In this document: piece after piece, positions 45,719-55,277 of the stretch | Numbering within the stretch: position 1 is the stretch's first letter | Layout: each line of letters begins with the position of its first letter | From: Nitrososphaerota archaeon | Lineage (GTDB): Archaea; Thermoproteota; Nitrososphaeria; Nitrososphaerales; Nitrososphaeraceae | Assembly (NCBI GenBank): GCA_005877075.1 | Contig: VBPX01000032.1 | Coordinates: 22,480-86,479, forward strand | Reading direction: 5' to 3' | Length of the DNA stretch: 64,000 nucleotides | The notes under the pieces: generated by a model | What the model saw: the letters and a program-made list of their open reading frames with translations, nothing else | The model's database searches: none | Told to the model about the DNA's origin: nothing | Program-made: the position numbers and the translations under genes

Positions 45719-45834
45719 TGCGGGAGGTGGGATTCGAACCCACGAACCCCTGAAGGACAGGATCCCCCATTTATAAGATCTTAAGTCCTGCGTATCCAAA
45801 CTTTTGTTATTTGGCCAGGCTCTACAACCCCCGC
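45719..45834 (-). tRNA. tRNA-Leu(UAA) with two probable introns
   Basis: The minus-strand transcript begins GCGGGGGUU and ends CUCCCGCA, so the acceptor stem pairs (one G-U). The T arm is GUGGG-UUCGAAU-CCCAC and the variable arm is long (class II). The anticodon stem CAGGA/UCCUG encloses CUUAAG, then a 16-base intron (45764-45779) after position 37. The D-loop holds about 17 extra bases (roughly 45796-45812) flanked by CCAAA and UUUGG, which looks like a second intron. Removing both gives an 83-base mature tRNA. Confidence 0.85.
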
Positions 45835-45947
45835 GATAATTCAATCAGATTTGATAAATAGATGGTAATTAAACGTTATAGATAATATTAATCCTATTAG
45901 ATATCTTAATGAAACCCTAGTTTTGTTCTATCTGTTGTTTTTAAGAT

Positions 45948-46021
45948 GCCTTGGTAGCTCAGCCTGGTAGAGCGTTGCCTTGGTAAGGCAAAGGTCCCGG
46001 GTCCAAATCCCGGCCAAGGCT
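45948..46021 (+). tRNA. tRNA-Thr(GGU)
   Basis: The 74-base tRNA pairs GCCUUGG with CCAAGGC and has discriminator U. The anticodon stem is UUGCC/GGCAA around UUGGUAA, so the anticodon is GGU. D arm GCUC...GAGC and T arm CCCGG-GUCCAAAU-CCGGG-like are intact. No intron is visible. CCA is not encoded. Confidence 0.93.
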
Positions 46022-46100
46022 TCTAAATGGCAATTTACGATTTGAAAACTTGATTCTTAATTACATTATTCCTCAATTTTGTAAATTAACACGAGTTAAC

Positions 46101-47921
46101 TTAGTCTGCATTTTCTTTTTTATGTGAATGCAATCCTCTTAATTTTTCATGTAATTGATCTATTGACAAAGTAATTCCGATTTCCTTTGCATGTGGTTGA
46201 CCTCTAGTAAATGATTTTGCAATATTTCTAACAAATTCCATGCTTAATTTTGGGGGCAGCGGAGCTTCAAATGGATCTACATGAGCATCAACTATAACGG
46301 GGACTTCATTTTCCACCATGGCTTCTTGGAGAACGGGCTTTATTTCTTCAATTTTTTTTATCGAAAATCCCTTTCCACCGCATGCTTCAGCAAATTTGAC
46401 AAAATCAATAGGAGAAAATTCTATTCCATATTCTGGATTTCCAAGAAAGGCGATTTGTTCCCATCTTATCATCCCCAAAATTTGGTTGTTAATTATTATC
46501 ACCTTAATAGGAAGATCATATTGAACAGCAGTTGCAAACTCGCTCATTAACATTGTAAATCCCCCATCTCCAACAAACGCAATGCTTTGCCTTTCTGGAT
46601 ATGCAAACTTGGCAGCGATAGCATATGGTACTGCACATCCCATGGTTGCTAGGGATCCAGAACCTGAAAACTTCATACCATTTTTTATATTCAAAAATCT
46701 AGCAGCCCAGCAAGTATTTATTCCGCTATCCACTGATATTATCGCATTATCATCCAATACATCTGATACTGCAGCAGCGATAACTTGAGGCTTAATCGGT
46801 TCATTAACTCGACTGCTCTGTTCATCTAGTTTCTCATTCCATTTTTTCATGGCATTCTGTTTTGATTTTAAAAATTGCACACTTTGCTCATTATCATTCT
46901 CTTTTGTTCTATCACGCAGTAATGGGAGTAGCTCTGACAACACTTTCTTAGAATCTCCTATCAGACCAATTCTAACCGGATACCTGAGTCCAATTTTTTC
47001 CGGTTTAATATCAATCTGAATTCCTATAGCTTGTCCGGGTTTAGGAAGATATTCAATATAAGGGAAAGATGTTCCAATCATAAATAACGTATCACATTCT
47101 GCCATGGCGTCGCTTGAAGGTTCAGTTCCCAAAATACCAATGCCCCCCAAACTATAAGGATGGTCGTCAGGGATAACGGCCTTGCCCAACATTGCCTTTA
47201 CTATCGGAGCGTTCAGTTTTTCAGCCGCAGCGATGACTTCGTCTGAGGAAAGGAGTGCGCCCTGGCCCACAAGGATTACAATTTTTTTCCCATCATTCAG
47301 AATTTCAGCAGTTTTTTCAATCAATTTTATATCAGGAGATGTTGGCGAGACAGAAATATCAGATGTATGGCCTGGAACCTTGTGTCTTGAATAATGCCCC
47401 TCTAGCTTCTGTTCTTGGACATCTATCGGAATATTGAGATGACTAACTCCTTTACGAACATGTGCAGTCCTACATGCTATATCTACTGCCATTTCTGCCT
47501 GTTGTGGCGATCCTATCATACTGTTGTAAACTGAAACATCAGAGAATAGTTGCATTAAATTCACATCTTGTTGAAAACTTGAATTCATTAAATCAGTGGA
47601 TGTTCCTCCTGTAATAACGACTACTGGAGTGTTATCCGCCTTAGCATCATACAACCCATTCAAAAGATGAATTGCACCTGGACCTGCTGTTGCCGTACAT
47701 ACTCCTAGTTTCCCGGTATATTTTGCGTAACCACATGCCATCAAAGCTGCAGATTCTTCATGTCTTACAAGAACAAATTTGATTTTGTCTTTTCTTACCC
47801 TTAAAGCTTCTATAAATCCATTGATGCTATCTCCAGGAATTCCAAATACCAGATCAACGTTCCAATCAATGAGTGCCTCAGCTATAATATCTCCAGTCTT
47901 TAAGTCCTCATATTCACTCAT
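46101..47921 (-). CDS. ThDP-dependent enzyme, pyruvate oxidase/acetolactate synthase-like
   Basis: The 606-residue protein has the three-domain POX/ALS layout. LVFGIPGDSINGFIEAL near residue 25 and VRHEESAALMACGYA hold the catalytic Glu of the ThDP pair. TATAGPGAIHLLNGLYDAKADNTPVV follows. The C-terminal ThDP motif begins FVGDGGFTMLMSEF and ends with IINNQILG (GDG...NN). FAD-linked pyruvate oxidase (PoxB-like) is the best fit, but acetolactate synthase or other family members cannot be excluded. It sits alone, with no small ALS subunit. Confidence 0.85.
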   Translation of the reverse strand: MSEYEDLKTGDIIAEALIDWNVDLVFGIPGDSINGFIEALRVRKDKIKFVLVRHEESAALMACGYAKYTGKLGVCTATAGPGAIHLLNGLYDAKADNTPVVVITGGTSTDLMNSSFQQDVNLMQLFSDVSVYNSMIGSPQQAEMAVDIACRTAHVRKGVSHLNIPIDVQEQKLEGHYSRHKVPGHTSDISVSPTSPDIKLIEKTAEILNDGKKIVILVGQGALLSSDEVIAAAEKLNAPIVKAMLGKAVIPDDHPYSLGGIGILGTEPSSDAMAECDTLFMIGTSFPYIEYLPKPGQAIGIQIDIKPEKIGLRYPVRIGLIGDSKKVLSELLPLLRDRTKENDNEQSVQFLKSKQNAMKKWNEKLDEQSSRVNEPIKPQVIAAAVSDVLDDNAIISVDSGINTCWAARFLNIKNGMKFSGSGSLATMGCAVPYAIAAKFAYPERQSIAFVGDGGFTMLMSEFATAVQYDLPIKVIIINNQILGMIRWEQIAFLGNPEYGIEFSPIDFVKFAEACGGKGFSIKKIEEIKPVLQEAMVENEVPVIVDAHVDPFEAPLPPKLSMEFVRNIAKSFTRGQPHAKEIGITLSIDQLHEKLRGLHSHKKENAD

Positions 47922-48180
47922 GGTATTATTTGTGCCTTATTTCTAATAAATCTAGATACTTACAAAATTCATTCAGCTCTGAGAAACTTTTTTTGAGAAT
48001 ATAATTGATTTTGATTGCTTTTAGACAAAAAGGCTATCAAATAAGATCTAAATATATCTTACAAGTTGGTAAAAGTTAATTAGAATATTCAAAGTCATAA
48101 TTACATATGTTTTTATCGTACAATTTTAATACAATAAACATCCAATGATGGTGATCTTGGATTCTATTTGGGGTATCTAA

Positions 48181-49821
48181 ATGGCTCTAAAAATGAGATA
48201 TCTTGAGCTCAATCGTAAGGTAAGAGATGCGAGAATGTTGGCGATTCAAGGAATTGCTGAAGCAGGGTCAGGACATCCAGGAGCATCTTTTTCCGCTGCA
48301 GAAATTATGGGAGTGCTTTATTTTCATAAAATGAAACACAGACCTAGCGATCCTTTATGGGAAGAAAGAGATTATTTCATAAATTCAAAAGCCCATTCTG
48401 CACCGGGATTCTATGCAGTATTATCTATTGCTGGATATATTGATTCTAAGGAAATAAAAACACTGAGAAAGCTTGGCTCACGGCTTCAAGGCCATCCAGT
48501 TAGATACTCTGAACGGCAAAAAAATCACAGCTTTCCAGGTATAGAATATTCTGGAGGATCTGAAGGAATTGGTTTATCAGTATCAATAGGAATTGCACTT
48601 GCAAAGAAACGAGATGGGGAAAAAAATAGAGTATATACTTTGATCGGTGATGGAGAATCAAATGAGGGCCAAATTTGGGAAGCAGCAATGGCTGCTTCAA
48701 AGTTCAGGCTAGACAATCTTGTGGCTATTCTGGATAGAAACATGATACAACAGGATGGATTTACAGAAGAGATAATGCCTCTGGATCCTGTTAGGGACAA
48801 ATGGGCGGCATTTAATTGGAATGTAGTAGAAGTAAATGGACATAAAATCGAACAAATAATAGATGCTTTGAGTAGAATCGAAAAAGTAGAAGATAAGCCA
48901 TCGATAATTATTGCAAATACCACCAAGGGGAAGGGTATTAAGCATATGGCAAATAATCCACAATGGCATGGTAAAGCTCCTCCAAAAAAACACGTTCCTA
49001 TATTATTGGAAGAACTTCAAAGTGAGATTTTGATAGCACCCTCTATAATTGCAGGTGAGCCTGAAAATTACGAAGAAAAAGTAAGAAGAGCTGAACGTGC
49101 TGGCGCAGATCTTATTCACTTGGATATAATGGATGGTAAATTTGTGCCGACTACCTCATTTTTTGCAGATACTATTAAACACTTGAGAAAAATTTCGAGC
49201 ATTCCTTTCGATGCTCATTTAATGATCGAAAAACCAGTTAATCACGTGGAAGATTATATTGATGCAGGTTGTGATATTGTTACAGTTCATGTTGAAGCAT
49301 GCAATGAAATGGAATTTGTGGAAATTAATAAAATGCTACTGAAAGCTGGTATCAGTCCTGGTATTGCTATAAACCCTGGAACTCCATTTCCATCTTGGTT
49401 AATTGAACATCTTGACAATATTGATGTTATGATAATTATGTCAGTAAATCCTGGCTTTGCCGGTCAAAAATTCATTCCAGAATCACTTGATAAGATGGCT
49501 GGAACAGTAAAGATTTTGAAAAGCAATAACTATAAAGGATTCATAGAAGCCGATGGAGGTATTGATGCGACAACTCTTCAGCAGGTCTTTGATGCAGGCG
49601 CCAGAATAATGGTAGCAGGCAACGCAGTATATGGATCGCCAGATATCAATTCGAATATCATACAACTGAAACATAAAGCGAATGTGGCGATCGAAACAAA
49701 ATTGTTAGAATTGGCAACTATAAATGATATGAGATCTGATTGGATAAAATCACGCAAGAACATGCTTATCCCACTGGCAAGAGAGCTTGGAATCGAGGAG
49801 GATCTTCATGCAATTAAGTGA
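48181..49821 (+). CDS. Transketolase N-terminal half fused to ribulose-phosphate 3-epimerase
   Basis: The 546-residue product joins two enzymes. Residues about 1-275 are the ThDP-binding half of transketolase (AGSGHPGASFSAAEIMG, then LIGDGESNEGQIWEAAM, GDG...N). Residues about 282-500 are ribulose-phosphate 3-epimerase (ILIAPSIIAG, LIHLDIMDGKFVP with metal ligands His313 and Asp315, DAHLMIEKP with His346, MSVNPGFAGQKFIPE, and EADGGID with Asp458). A tail of about 45 residues follows. Both active sites look complete. It overlaps the next gene, which encodes the transketolase C half, by 14 bases. Confidence 0.93.
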   Translation: MALKMRYLELNRKVRDARMLAIQGIAEAGSGHPGASFSAAEIMGVLYFHKMKHRPSDPLWEERDYFINSKAHSAPGFYAVLSIAGYIDSKEIKTLRKLGSRLQGHPVRYSERQKNHSFPGIEYSGGSEGIGLSVSIGIALAKKRDGEKNRVYTLIGDGESNEGQIWEAAMAASKFRLDNLVAILDRNMIQQDGFTEEIMPLDPVRDKWAAFNWNVVEVNGHKIEQIIDALSRIEKVEDKPSIIIANTTKGKGIKHMANNPQWHGKAPPKKHVPILLEELQSEILIAPSIIAGEPENYEEKVRRAERAGADLIHLDIMDGKFVPTTSFFADTIKHLRKISSIPFDAHLMIEKPVNHVEDYIDAGCDIVTVHVEACNEMEFVEINKMLLKAGISPGIAINPGTPFPSWLIEHLDNIDVMIIMSVNPGFAGQKFIPESLDKMAGTVKILKSNNYKGFIEADGGIDATTLQQVFDAGARIMVAGNAVYGSPDINSNIIQLKHKANVAIETKLLELATINDMRSDWIKSRKNMLIPLARELGIEEDLHAIK

Positions 49822-50779
49822 TAAGAACGTTATTTCTGACATGCGCTCAGCCTATGGGAAAGCGTTGGTCGAACTAGGTTCAGATTCAAACATTGTCTGT
49901 GTTGGAGCTGATACTACTGATTCCCTTAAAACAAAGCTATTTGGAGATAAATTCCCTAATAGACTGTATAATGTTGGAATTGCAGAAGCAAATCTTGTTT
50001 CCATAGCTGCTGGGCTGGCTATTGCAGGAAAAGTAGTCTTCGCAAGTACGTACGCTGCATTTTTACCTGGAAGATGTCTTGATCAGATTAGAAATGCAAT
50101 CTGTTATCCATTTCTCGATGTTAAACTTGTAGTATCACATGCAGGACTTACAGTTGGTCCCGACGGTGCATCCCATCAACAAATAGAGGACATATCTACA
50201 ATGCGAACTATTCCAAACATGAGAGTACTTGTTCCCTCAGATTCGATAGCTGTAAAAAATTTGATTCCCCTTATGAGGCATACTCCCGGGCCATTTTTCA
50301 TGCGTCTTGCACGTCCATCAAATTCCAATATATACGAAGATAACTTCGATCAGTTCGATATTGGCAAGAGTAACGTTATAAAAGATGGGTCCGATATAAC
50401 TATAATCGCATGCGGTCTGATGGTTTCAAAAGGCATCGATGCGGCACAAACACTTGAAAAGGAATACGGTGTTTCTTGCAGAGTGATAGATATGTATTCT
50501 ATTAAACCAATCGATGTTGAGCTGGTATATCGTGCGGCAATAGATACCGGAGCCATTGTTACTATTGAAGAACACAGCATCATAGGAGGACTTGGAAGCG
50601 CTGTGTGTGAAGTAACAGCTGAAAATCATCCTGTTCCTGTAAATAGAATGGGTGTAACAGATATTTTTGGCGAATCAGCTCGGGAAACGGAGATAGACGC
50701 CCTTTTAAGTAAATATGGTTTAAGTTCGGATCATATTGTAGAATCTGTTCTTAAGACTAGGAAGAAGATAAAGAAATGA
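49808..50779 (+). CDS. Transketolase, C-terminal half
   Basis: The product (about 323 residues from ATG 49808) contains the Pyr and C-terminal domains of transketolase: YNVGIAEANLVSIAAGLAIAGKVVFASTYAAF with the catalytic Glu, and VSHAGLTVGPDGASHQQIEDISTMRTIP. The C domain has DMYSIKPID and IGGLGSAVCEV. ATG 49808 has a strong Shine-Dalgarno (GAGGAGG) about 7 bases upstream, though an upstream TTG at 49787 is in frame. It overlaps the upstream fusion gene and the downstream transaldolase gene, so the operon is tightly coupled. Confidence 0.95.
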   Translation: MQLSDKNVISDMRSAYGKALVELGSDSNIVCVGADTTDSLKTKLFGDKFPNRLYNVGIAEANLVSIAAGLAIAGKVVFASTYAAFLPGRCLDQIRNAICYPFLDVKLVVSHAGLTVGPDGASHQQIEDISTMRTIPNMRVLVPSDSIAVKNLIPLMRHTPGPFFMRLARPSNSNIYEDNFDQFDIGKSNVIKDGSDITIIACGLMVSKGIDAAQTLEKEYGVSCRVIDMYSIKPIDVELVYRAAIDTGAIVTIEEHSIIGGLGSAVCEVTAENHPVPVNRMGVTDIFGESARETEIDALLSKYGLSSDHIVESVLKTRKKIKK

Positions 50780-51438
50780 AAATTTTTCTTGATACAGCAA
50801 GTATTGATTCCATCAAGAAATTTAATGATATGGGCGTAGTTGATGGAATCACAACAAATCCTACACTCATTTCAAAAGAAAAAGGGCACCCTGAAGATAT
50901 AATGCGAGAGATTGTAAAAATTGTGAAAGGTCCAGTTAATTTGGAAGTTGTAGGAATAAAAACTGAAGAAATGGTCGAAGAGGGTTTACGATTAAAAAGA
51001 TTTGGGGATAATGTTGTTGTAAAAGTCCCCATGACAATGGAAGGCCTCAAAGCAGTCAAAAAACTTAGTGAAGATAAAATTAAGACAAATGTGACACTGA
51101 TCTTTTCTTCAAATCAAGCATTATTGGCCGCAAAGGCTGGAGCATCCTATGTTAGTCCCTTCATAGGACGACTTGATGATGGTGGTCAGGAAGGAATGAC
51201 TGTCATCAAAGAAATAGTTCAGATCTTTAACAATTATGATTTTCAAACGGAAGTTTTGGTCGCTAGTGTACGACATCCTATTCATGTTATTGAGGCAGGA
51301 AAGATAGGTGCACATATTGTTACACTTCCTCCTGATATATTGGGAAAAATGCTAACTCATCCCCTGACTGATAAAGGGCTGTCTTTATTTCTTTCCGATT
51401 GGGAAAAGGTTAAGAAAGAACACAAATACACAATCTAA
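50776..51438 (+). CDS. tal: Transaldolase (TalC/MipB type)
   Basis: The 220-residue TIM-barrel protein matches the short transaldolase/fructose-6-phosphate aldolase class. It contains MKIFLDTASIDSIKKF, GITTNPTLISKEKG, VVVKVPMTMEGLKAVK with the Schiff-base Lys, VTLIFSSNQALLAAKAGASYVSPFIGRLDD and VASVRHPIHVIEAGKIGAHIVTLPP. The ATG overlaps the transketolase stop by four bases. It completes a non-oxidative pentose-phosphate operon. Confidence 0.95.
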   Translation: MKIFLDTASIDSIKKFNDMGVVDGITTNPTLISKEKGHPEDIMREIVKIVKGPVNLEVVGIKTEEMVEEGLRLKRFGDNVVVKVPMTMEGLKAVKKLSEDKIKTNVTLIFSSNQALLAAKAGASYVSPFIGRLDDGGQEGMTVIKEIVQIFNNYDFQTEVLVASVRHPIHVIEAGKIGAHIVTLPPDILGKMLTHPLTDKGLSLFLSDWEKVKKEHKYTI

Positions 51439-51491
51439 AATTATTTTCTGAATAATTTAGAATGTATTCATCTGTGGTAACAAAAAAATGC

Positions 51492-53069
51492 TCAAACTTG
51501 CAAAAGTGAAAGAACTCTTTTTGGGATTTCATCAAGTTGGCTTACAACCAAAATCTTTTCATACTCTAGATATTTTAAATTTAAACCAATATTAATGGCA
51601 TTATTTACATTTTTTCCAACACCCACAGCAACCATATGAATTCCATTCATCTTGTAAGTTTTGATTGTAGAACGAACTGCGTGATAATCAGAAGGTTCAC
51701 CATCAGTTAAAGTTATCATTATATCAGGTTTGTATATCTTCATCAATGGTAACAATAAATTATAAATTTCTGCAAGTGGCGTTCCTCCGCTAGCCTTTAT
51801 CTGAACCAAGTTCCGCGCATTTATCGAGGTCCATTTAACTTCTGGATGTTTGATTACCCAACATGTAACTTTATTATTTTTTGTACTAAATGCGTATGCA
51901 GAAAATTTTACGTCCAAAAATTTCAAAGCTTCGCAAAGTGCAACGGTCGCCTTTTTATACTCCAGTTCATATTCATCTATGCTACTAGAGTGATCTAATA
52001 ACAATGCAATTTTCGTGTTTATGGAAAGTTTAAAATCCGTGAGGAATGGTTTTGCTTGTGATTCTATTATTGATTCTATATCTAACTCATCGCCAGTGAT
52101 TTCATGTATTTCTCTCCATCCTCTTTTCCAAGATCTGATAGCTGATTTTAACTTTGTAATCAAGTCATTATCGTAAATTATGCTTTCATCTAAATCTACA
52201 TTATCTGGAACGGCTAATCCAAATTGTTCCATGGTTGAGTAACCCTTGATATCTGTTTTTTTACTTTCCTTTACAAGGCTTTGATATTCTCTTATAATCT
52301 GGTCACCTTCCAAAATGTCATTTGAGAATTTTTCATTTTCTTTATTTCGAATTTTTATAACTCTTTCTATTTCTTTTATTAAATTTTTTTGTGTCATTGA
52401 CAATCCGATCTTGCTTCTAAGAGTAACAATCGGAACAGTAAAAAGAGAATCAATTTGAAGAATTTTGATTATTTTAGGAACTTGATGCTCTATCCACTCA
52501 GTTTTGTGATTTTTTTCAATAGCTTCATTGATCAACTCTCTAGCAAAGGTAACTGCATCGCGAATTCGATCTGATTCTGAACCAAATAATTCTCCCTTCA
52601 CATAACCAGTAATAAGGTATTGTGAGAAGGCTTCTACAATCTTGTGCTTTCCATATAGTGAATTCAACAAAGGCCGTGATAACCATGATATTCCTTCATT
52701 AAATATTACTTCATTTTCCATACCTCTCCATTCTCTTAATCCTAAAATCTCAATCCTCTTCAATTCTATGGAATTCAAAATATATCCGAATGCATGATCA
52801 CTGCTCAGTGCTTTTGTTGAAAATGCTAGTTTCATCGATTCATACCATAAAGAGACACGCCATTGCCGGTATTTTTGAAATTCTGTTCCGCTATAATATC
52901 TTAATGAAGGTATAGAAATAGTACTTTTTTCCAAATTTGTAGATGGTGGTTTATCTTCTATCAACAATATGATTGCCTTGTTATTTCCAGACCATCTTCT
53001 TGAAAGAAACGTTCCTAAATTTATTAGTATATCATTTCGAATTGTAAAATTTTGGAAAGAAAAGGACAT
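51492..53069 (-). CDS. VWA-domain protein (CbbO/NorD-like)
   Basis: The 525-residue protein is mostly helical in its first 340 residues and ends with a von Willebrand A domain. The MIDAS metal site is complete: Asp359, Ser361 and Ser363 in DHSSS, Thr430 in SGGTP, and Asp456 in LTDGEP. This layout matches NorD/CbbO-type partners of MoxR AAA ATPases. It starts 4 bases after the AAA gene (53074-53883) on the same strand, so they are a co-transcribed pair. Confidence 0.85.
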   Translation of the reverse strand: MSFSFQNFTIRNDILINLGTFLSRRWSGNNKAIILLIEDKPPSTNLEKSTISIPSLRYYSGTEFQKYRQWRVSLWYESMKLAFSTKALSSDHAFGYILNSIELKRIEILGLREWRGMENEVIFNEGISWLSRPLLNSLYGKHKIVEAFSQYLITGYVKGELFGSESDRIRDAVTFARELINEAIEKNHKTEWIEHQVPKIIKILQIDSLFTVPIVTLRSKIGLSMTQKNLIKEIERVIKIRNKENEKFSNDILEGDQIIREYQSLVKESKKTDIKGYSTMEQFGLAVPDNVDLDESIIYDNDLITKLKSAIRSWKRGWREIHEITGDELDIESIIESQAKPFLTDFKLSINTKIALLLDHSSSIDEYELEYKKATVALCEALKFLDVKFSAYAFSTKNNKVTCWVIKHPEVKWTSINARNLVQIKASGGTPLAEIYNLLLPLMKIYKPDIMITLTDGEPSDYHAVRSTIKTYKMNGIHMVAVGVGKNVNNAINIGLNLKYLEYEKILVVSQLDEIPKRVLSLLQV

Positions 53070-53073
53070 CTTA

Positions 53074-53883
53074 TTATCCGAAAATGGAAGTAATCATATC
53101 CATTACCTTTCTATATTCCACCTCTCCCCACTGATCGTAAACATTGGCGTAGACCACTTCGGCAGCTTTCTTAGGCGATACTGAATTTCTTAGCAATTTT
53201 GCGAATGCTATTGATTCTCTTATGCTGGGACTATAGTAAAGCTCTTCTAAAGACGCAGCTTCCCTTAAACTATTTGCTAACTTTAGTGCGTTTTGCATCT
53301 CGGTTTCATTTGAAGCATCAATATTTACATGGCGCTTTATTATCTGCATTTCAATTTCTTTTGGCGGATACTCAAGCCTTATTCTTACTGGAAATCTACT
53401 CAATAATTGTGGAGGTAATTCTTTGGTTCCTTCATGAGAAAGTGGGTTGATTGTAGCAAATACAAACCAGTTACCTGAGGCTTTTATTACTTGACCCTCG
53501 GCTTCCTTCAGTACAATCTGCCGTCTATCATCAAGTGCTTCATCTAGACGTAAAAGTACATCGGCTTCTGCTGCATTAAGCTCATCCAAATAAAGAATCC
53601 CGCCATCTCTCATAGATTTAATCAAAATACCCTCCACAAATGTAACTTCTCCTTGATTCAAGGTTTTTGTTCCAACTAAATGCGATTCACGTGTTCTTAA
53701 ACTGAAGTTAATCGAATAAAGCATTTTTCCCATTTCGGAAGCAAATTTCCTAACTAGGCTAGTTTTACCCGTCCCTTTTGGTCCTATTATAAGTACAAAA
53801 AGTGAAGAATCATATGCTTTTTTTATTACGTTAAATGAATTATTCCAATCAAAATAATTTGAGTCGGAAATTTCTGTCGTCAT
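53074..53883 (-). CDS. MoxR-family AAA ATPase (CbbQ/NorQ/GvpN-like)
   Basis: The 269-residue AAA+ protein has Walker A GPKGTGKTS at residues 34-42, GILYLDELNAAEADVLLRLDEALDDRR with Walker B and the MoxR-type PS1-like insert, then VFATINPLSHEG as sensor 1 and LLSRFPVRIRLEYPP. This matches the CbbQ/NorQ/GvpN branch, which remodels or loads metal enzymes in partnership with VWA proteins. It lies 48 bases after the first VWA gene. Confidence 0.9.
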   Translation of the reverse strand: MTTEISDSNYFDWNNSFNVIKKAYDSSLFVLIIGPKGTGKTSLVRKFASEMGKMLYSINFSLRTRESHLVGTKTLNQGEVTFVEGILIKSMRDGGILYLDELNAAEADVLLRLDEALDDRRQIVLKEAEGQVIKASGNWFVFATINPLSHEGTKELPPQLLSRFPVRIRLEYPPKEIEMQIIKRHVNIDASNETEMQNALKLANSLREAASLEELYYSPSIRESIAFAKLLRNSVSPKKAAEVVYANVYDQWGEVEYRKVMDMITSIFG

Positions 53884-53930
53884 TCATTATCTATTTTTAG
53901 AACATGTAAATAAAAACTAATGGTTGAAAT

Positions 53931-55277
53931 TCATCTAGATCTTAATGTCAATTTTTTGTCATTTAAATAATCGGTGATGAGAATCTTGTCTATTTCGGCC
54001 GGATTGATGTAATAAGATCTACCCTTGACAAATTTTTCCAATTCATTTACATAACTCAACAGTGAGTCTTCTTCGCTAACCATAATTGTATCAATTTCTA
54101 TCCCAGATTTATGACATTTTTTTGCTTCTAATATCGTTTTTTCACCGATATATTGATCAACCTGTCTATACCTATAACAAAGATAAACGATTTTCCCTGA
54201 TTTAGTATCAAGCGATAATTCCTGTTTTTCCTTTATTGAATCCAGCGCCTGTTTTTCTGGAACATAAAATTGGGAATAAGGTCTTTCACCTAAAATTTTA
54301 TTTCGTTCTTCTTCTGTGTCAATGAAACAGGCACTTGGATGACCATCTGTTACTAGAACAATTTTTTTATTGGCGGTAGTTTCATTTTTAAGAATTTTTT
54401 TTGCTAATCTAAAAGCCGCTTGGTAATTTGTGTAGTGCAGAAAACCTACGCCAGATTCAAATGTTTTCAAATACGGGATATCATAGGGTGACACCTTCGA
54501 AGCTAATGCTCCAAAACCTACTATGTAAATTGAGTCTGAAGGAAAAAATTTTTGATTCAACAAAAACAAACTCCATAATGCCTTTTTTGCTGCTTCAATT
54601 CTACTCATATCTCCAAACATAGTGGAATATTTCATCGTAGAACTCAAATCTATGCAATAAACAACAGCAACACTTACGTCTTTCTTCGTTTCATATACTT
54701 CCAAATCATCCGGTTGTAAGTCAATTGGTAATTGAAGTGATGATTTGGAACCGGATCTTCTCTCAATGGCATTTAATAATGATCTTGGAACATTAATTAA
54801 TCTTAAATCATCTCCTGGTTCGTATTTTTTTGAAGTGTCTAAATTTAAAGACCCAGTCCCACTAAATGTTGTCTCATGCAATCCAATAGGCCCCTTGTTT
54901 AGTGCTCTAATTACATCCTGTAATAACTTGCTGCCTACTGCAAAAAAGCCCTTTTTGCTTAACCATTTTCTTGAATCCTTAATGTATCCTGATTCCTGTA
55001 ATTGAACGATTATTGAAGAGGCACCACTGAAGGGCTTGGATTCATCTGACTGCCCTTGATCATTTTCTTTTTCTTTTTTTAAATTCTGTAATTCTTGTTC
55101 AATTTCTTCAAGTTTAGGTTGATCTTCCTTTAGAATTTCACGACCTAAGATATTAAGAAAATCCTGGAGTAAATTTTTCGGGATTCCTTTTGTTGGTGAC
55201 CTATCTTCTTTTTTTTCGGTAAAATCTACAATACCATGATACGTAAATTTCTTAATATTGTTACTGTGTGTAGACAT
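53931..55277 (-). CDS. VWA-domain protein (ChlD-like)
   Basis: The 448-residue protein has a charged N-terminal half with an acidic coiled segment (residues about 50-80). The C-terminal VWA domain begins about residue 200 (AVVYCIDLSSTM, MIDAS D210-S212-T214). It continues with an LVTDGHPSACF acid site. It resembles the ChlD-type VWA subunit that pairs with ChlI-like AAA proteins. Its start overlaps the end of the AAA gene at 55261 by 17 bases. Confidence 0.85.
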   Translation of the reverse strand: MSTHSNNIKKFTYHGIVDFTEKKEDRSPTKGIPKNLLQDFLNILGREILKEDQPKLEEIEQELQNLKKEKENDQGQSDESKPFSGASSIIVQLQESGYIKDSRKWLSKKGFFAVGSKLLQDVIRALNKGPIGLHETTFSGTGSLNLDTSKKYEPGDDLRLINVPRSLLNAIERRSGSKSSLQLPIDLQPDDLEVYETKKDVSVAVVYCIDLSSTMKYSTMFGDMSRIEAAKKALWSLFLLNQKFFPSDSIYIVGFGALASKVSPYDIPYLKTFESGVGFLHYTNYQAAFRLAKKILKNETTANKKIVLVTDGHPSACFIDTEEERNKILGERPYSQFYVPEKQALDSIKEKQELSLDTKSGKIVYLCYRYRQVDQYIGEKTILEAKKCHKSGIEIDTIMVSEEDSLLSYVNELEKFVKGRSYYINPAEIDKILITDYLNDKKLTLRSR

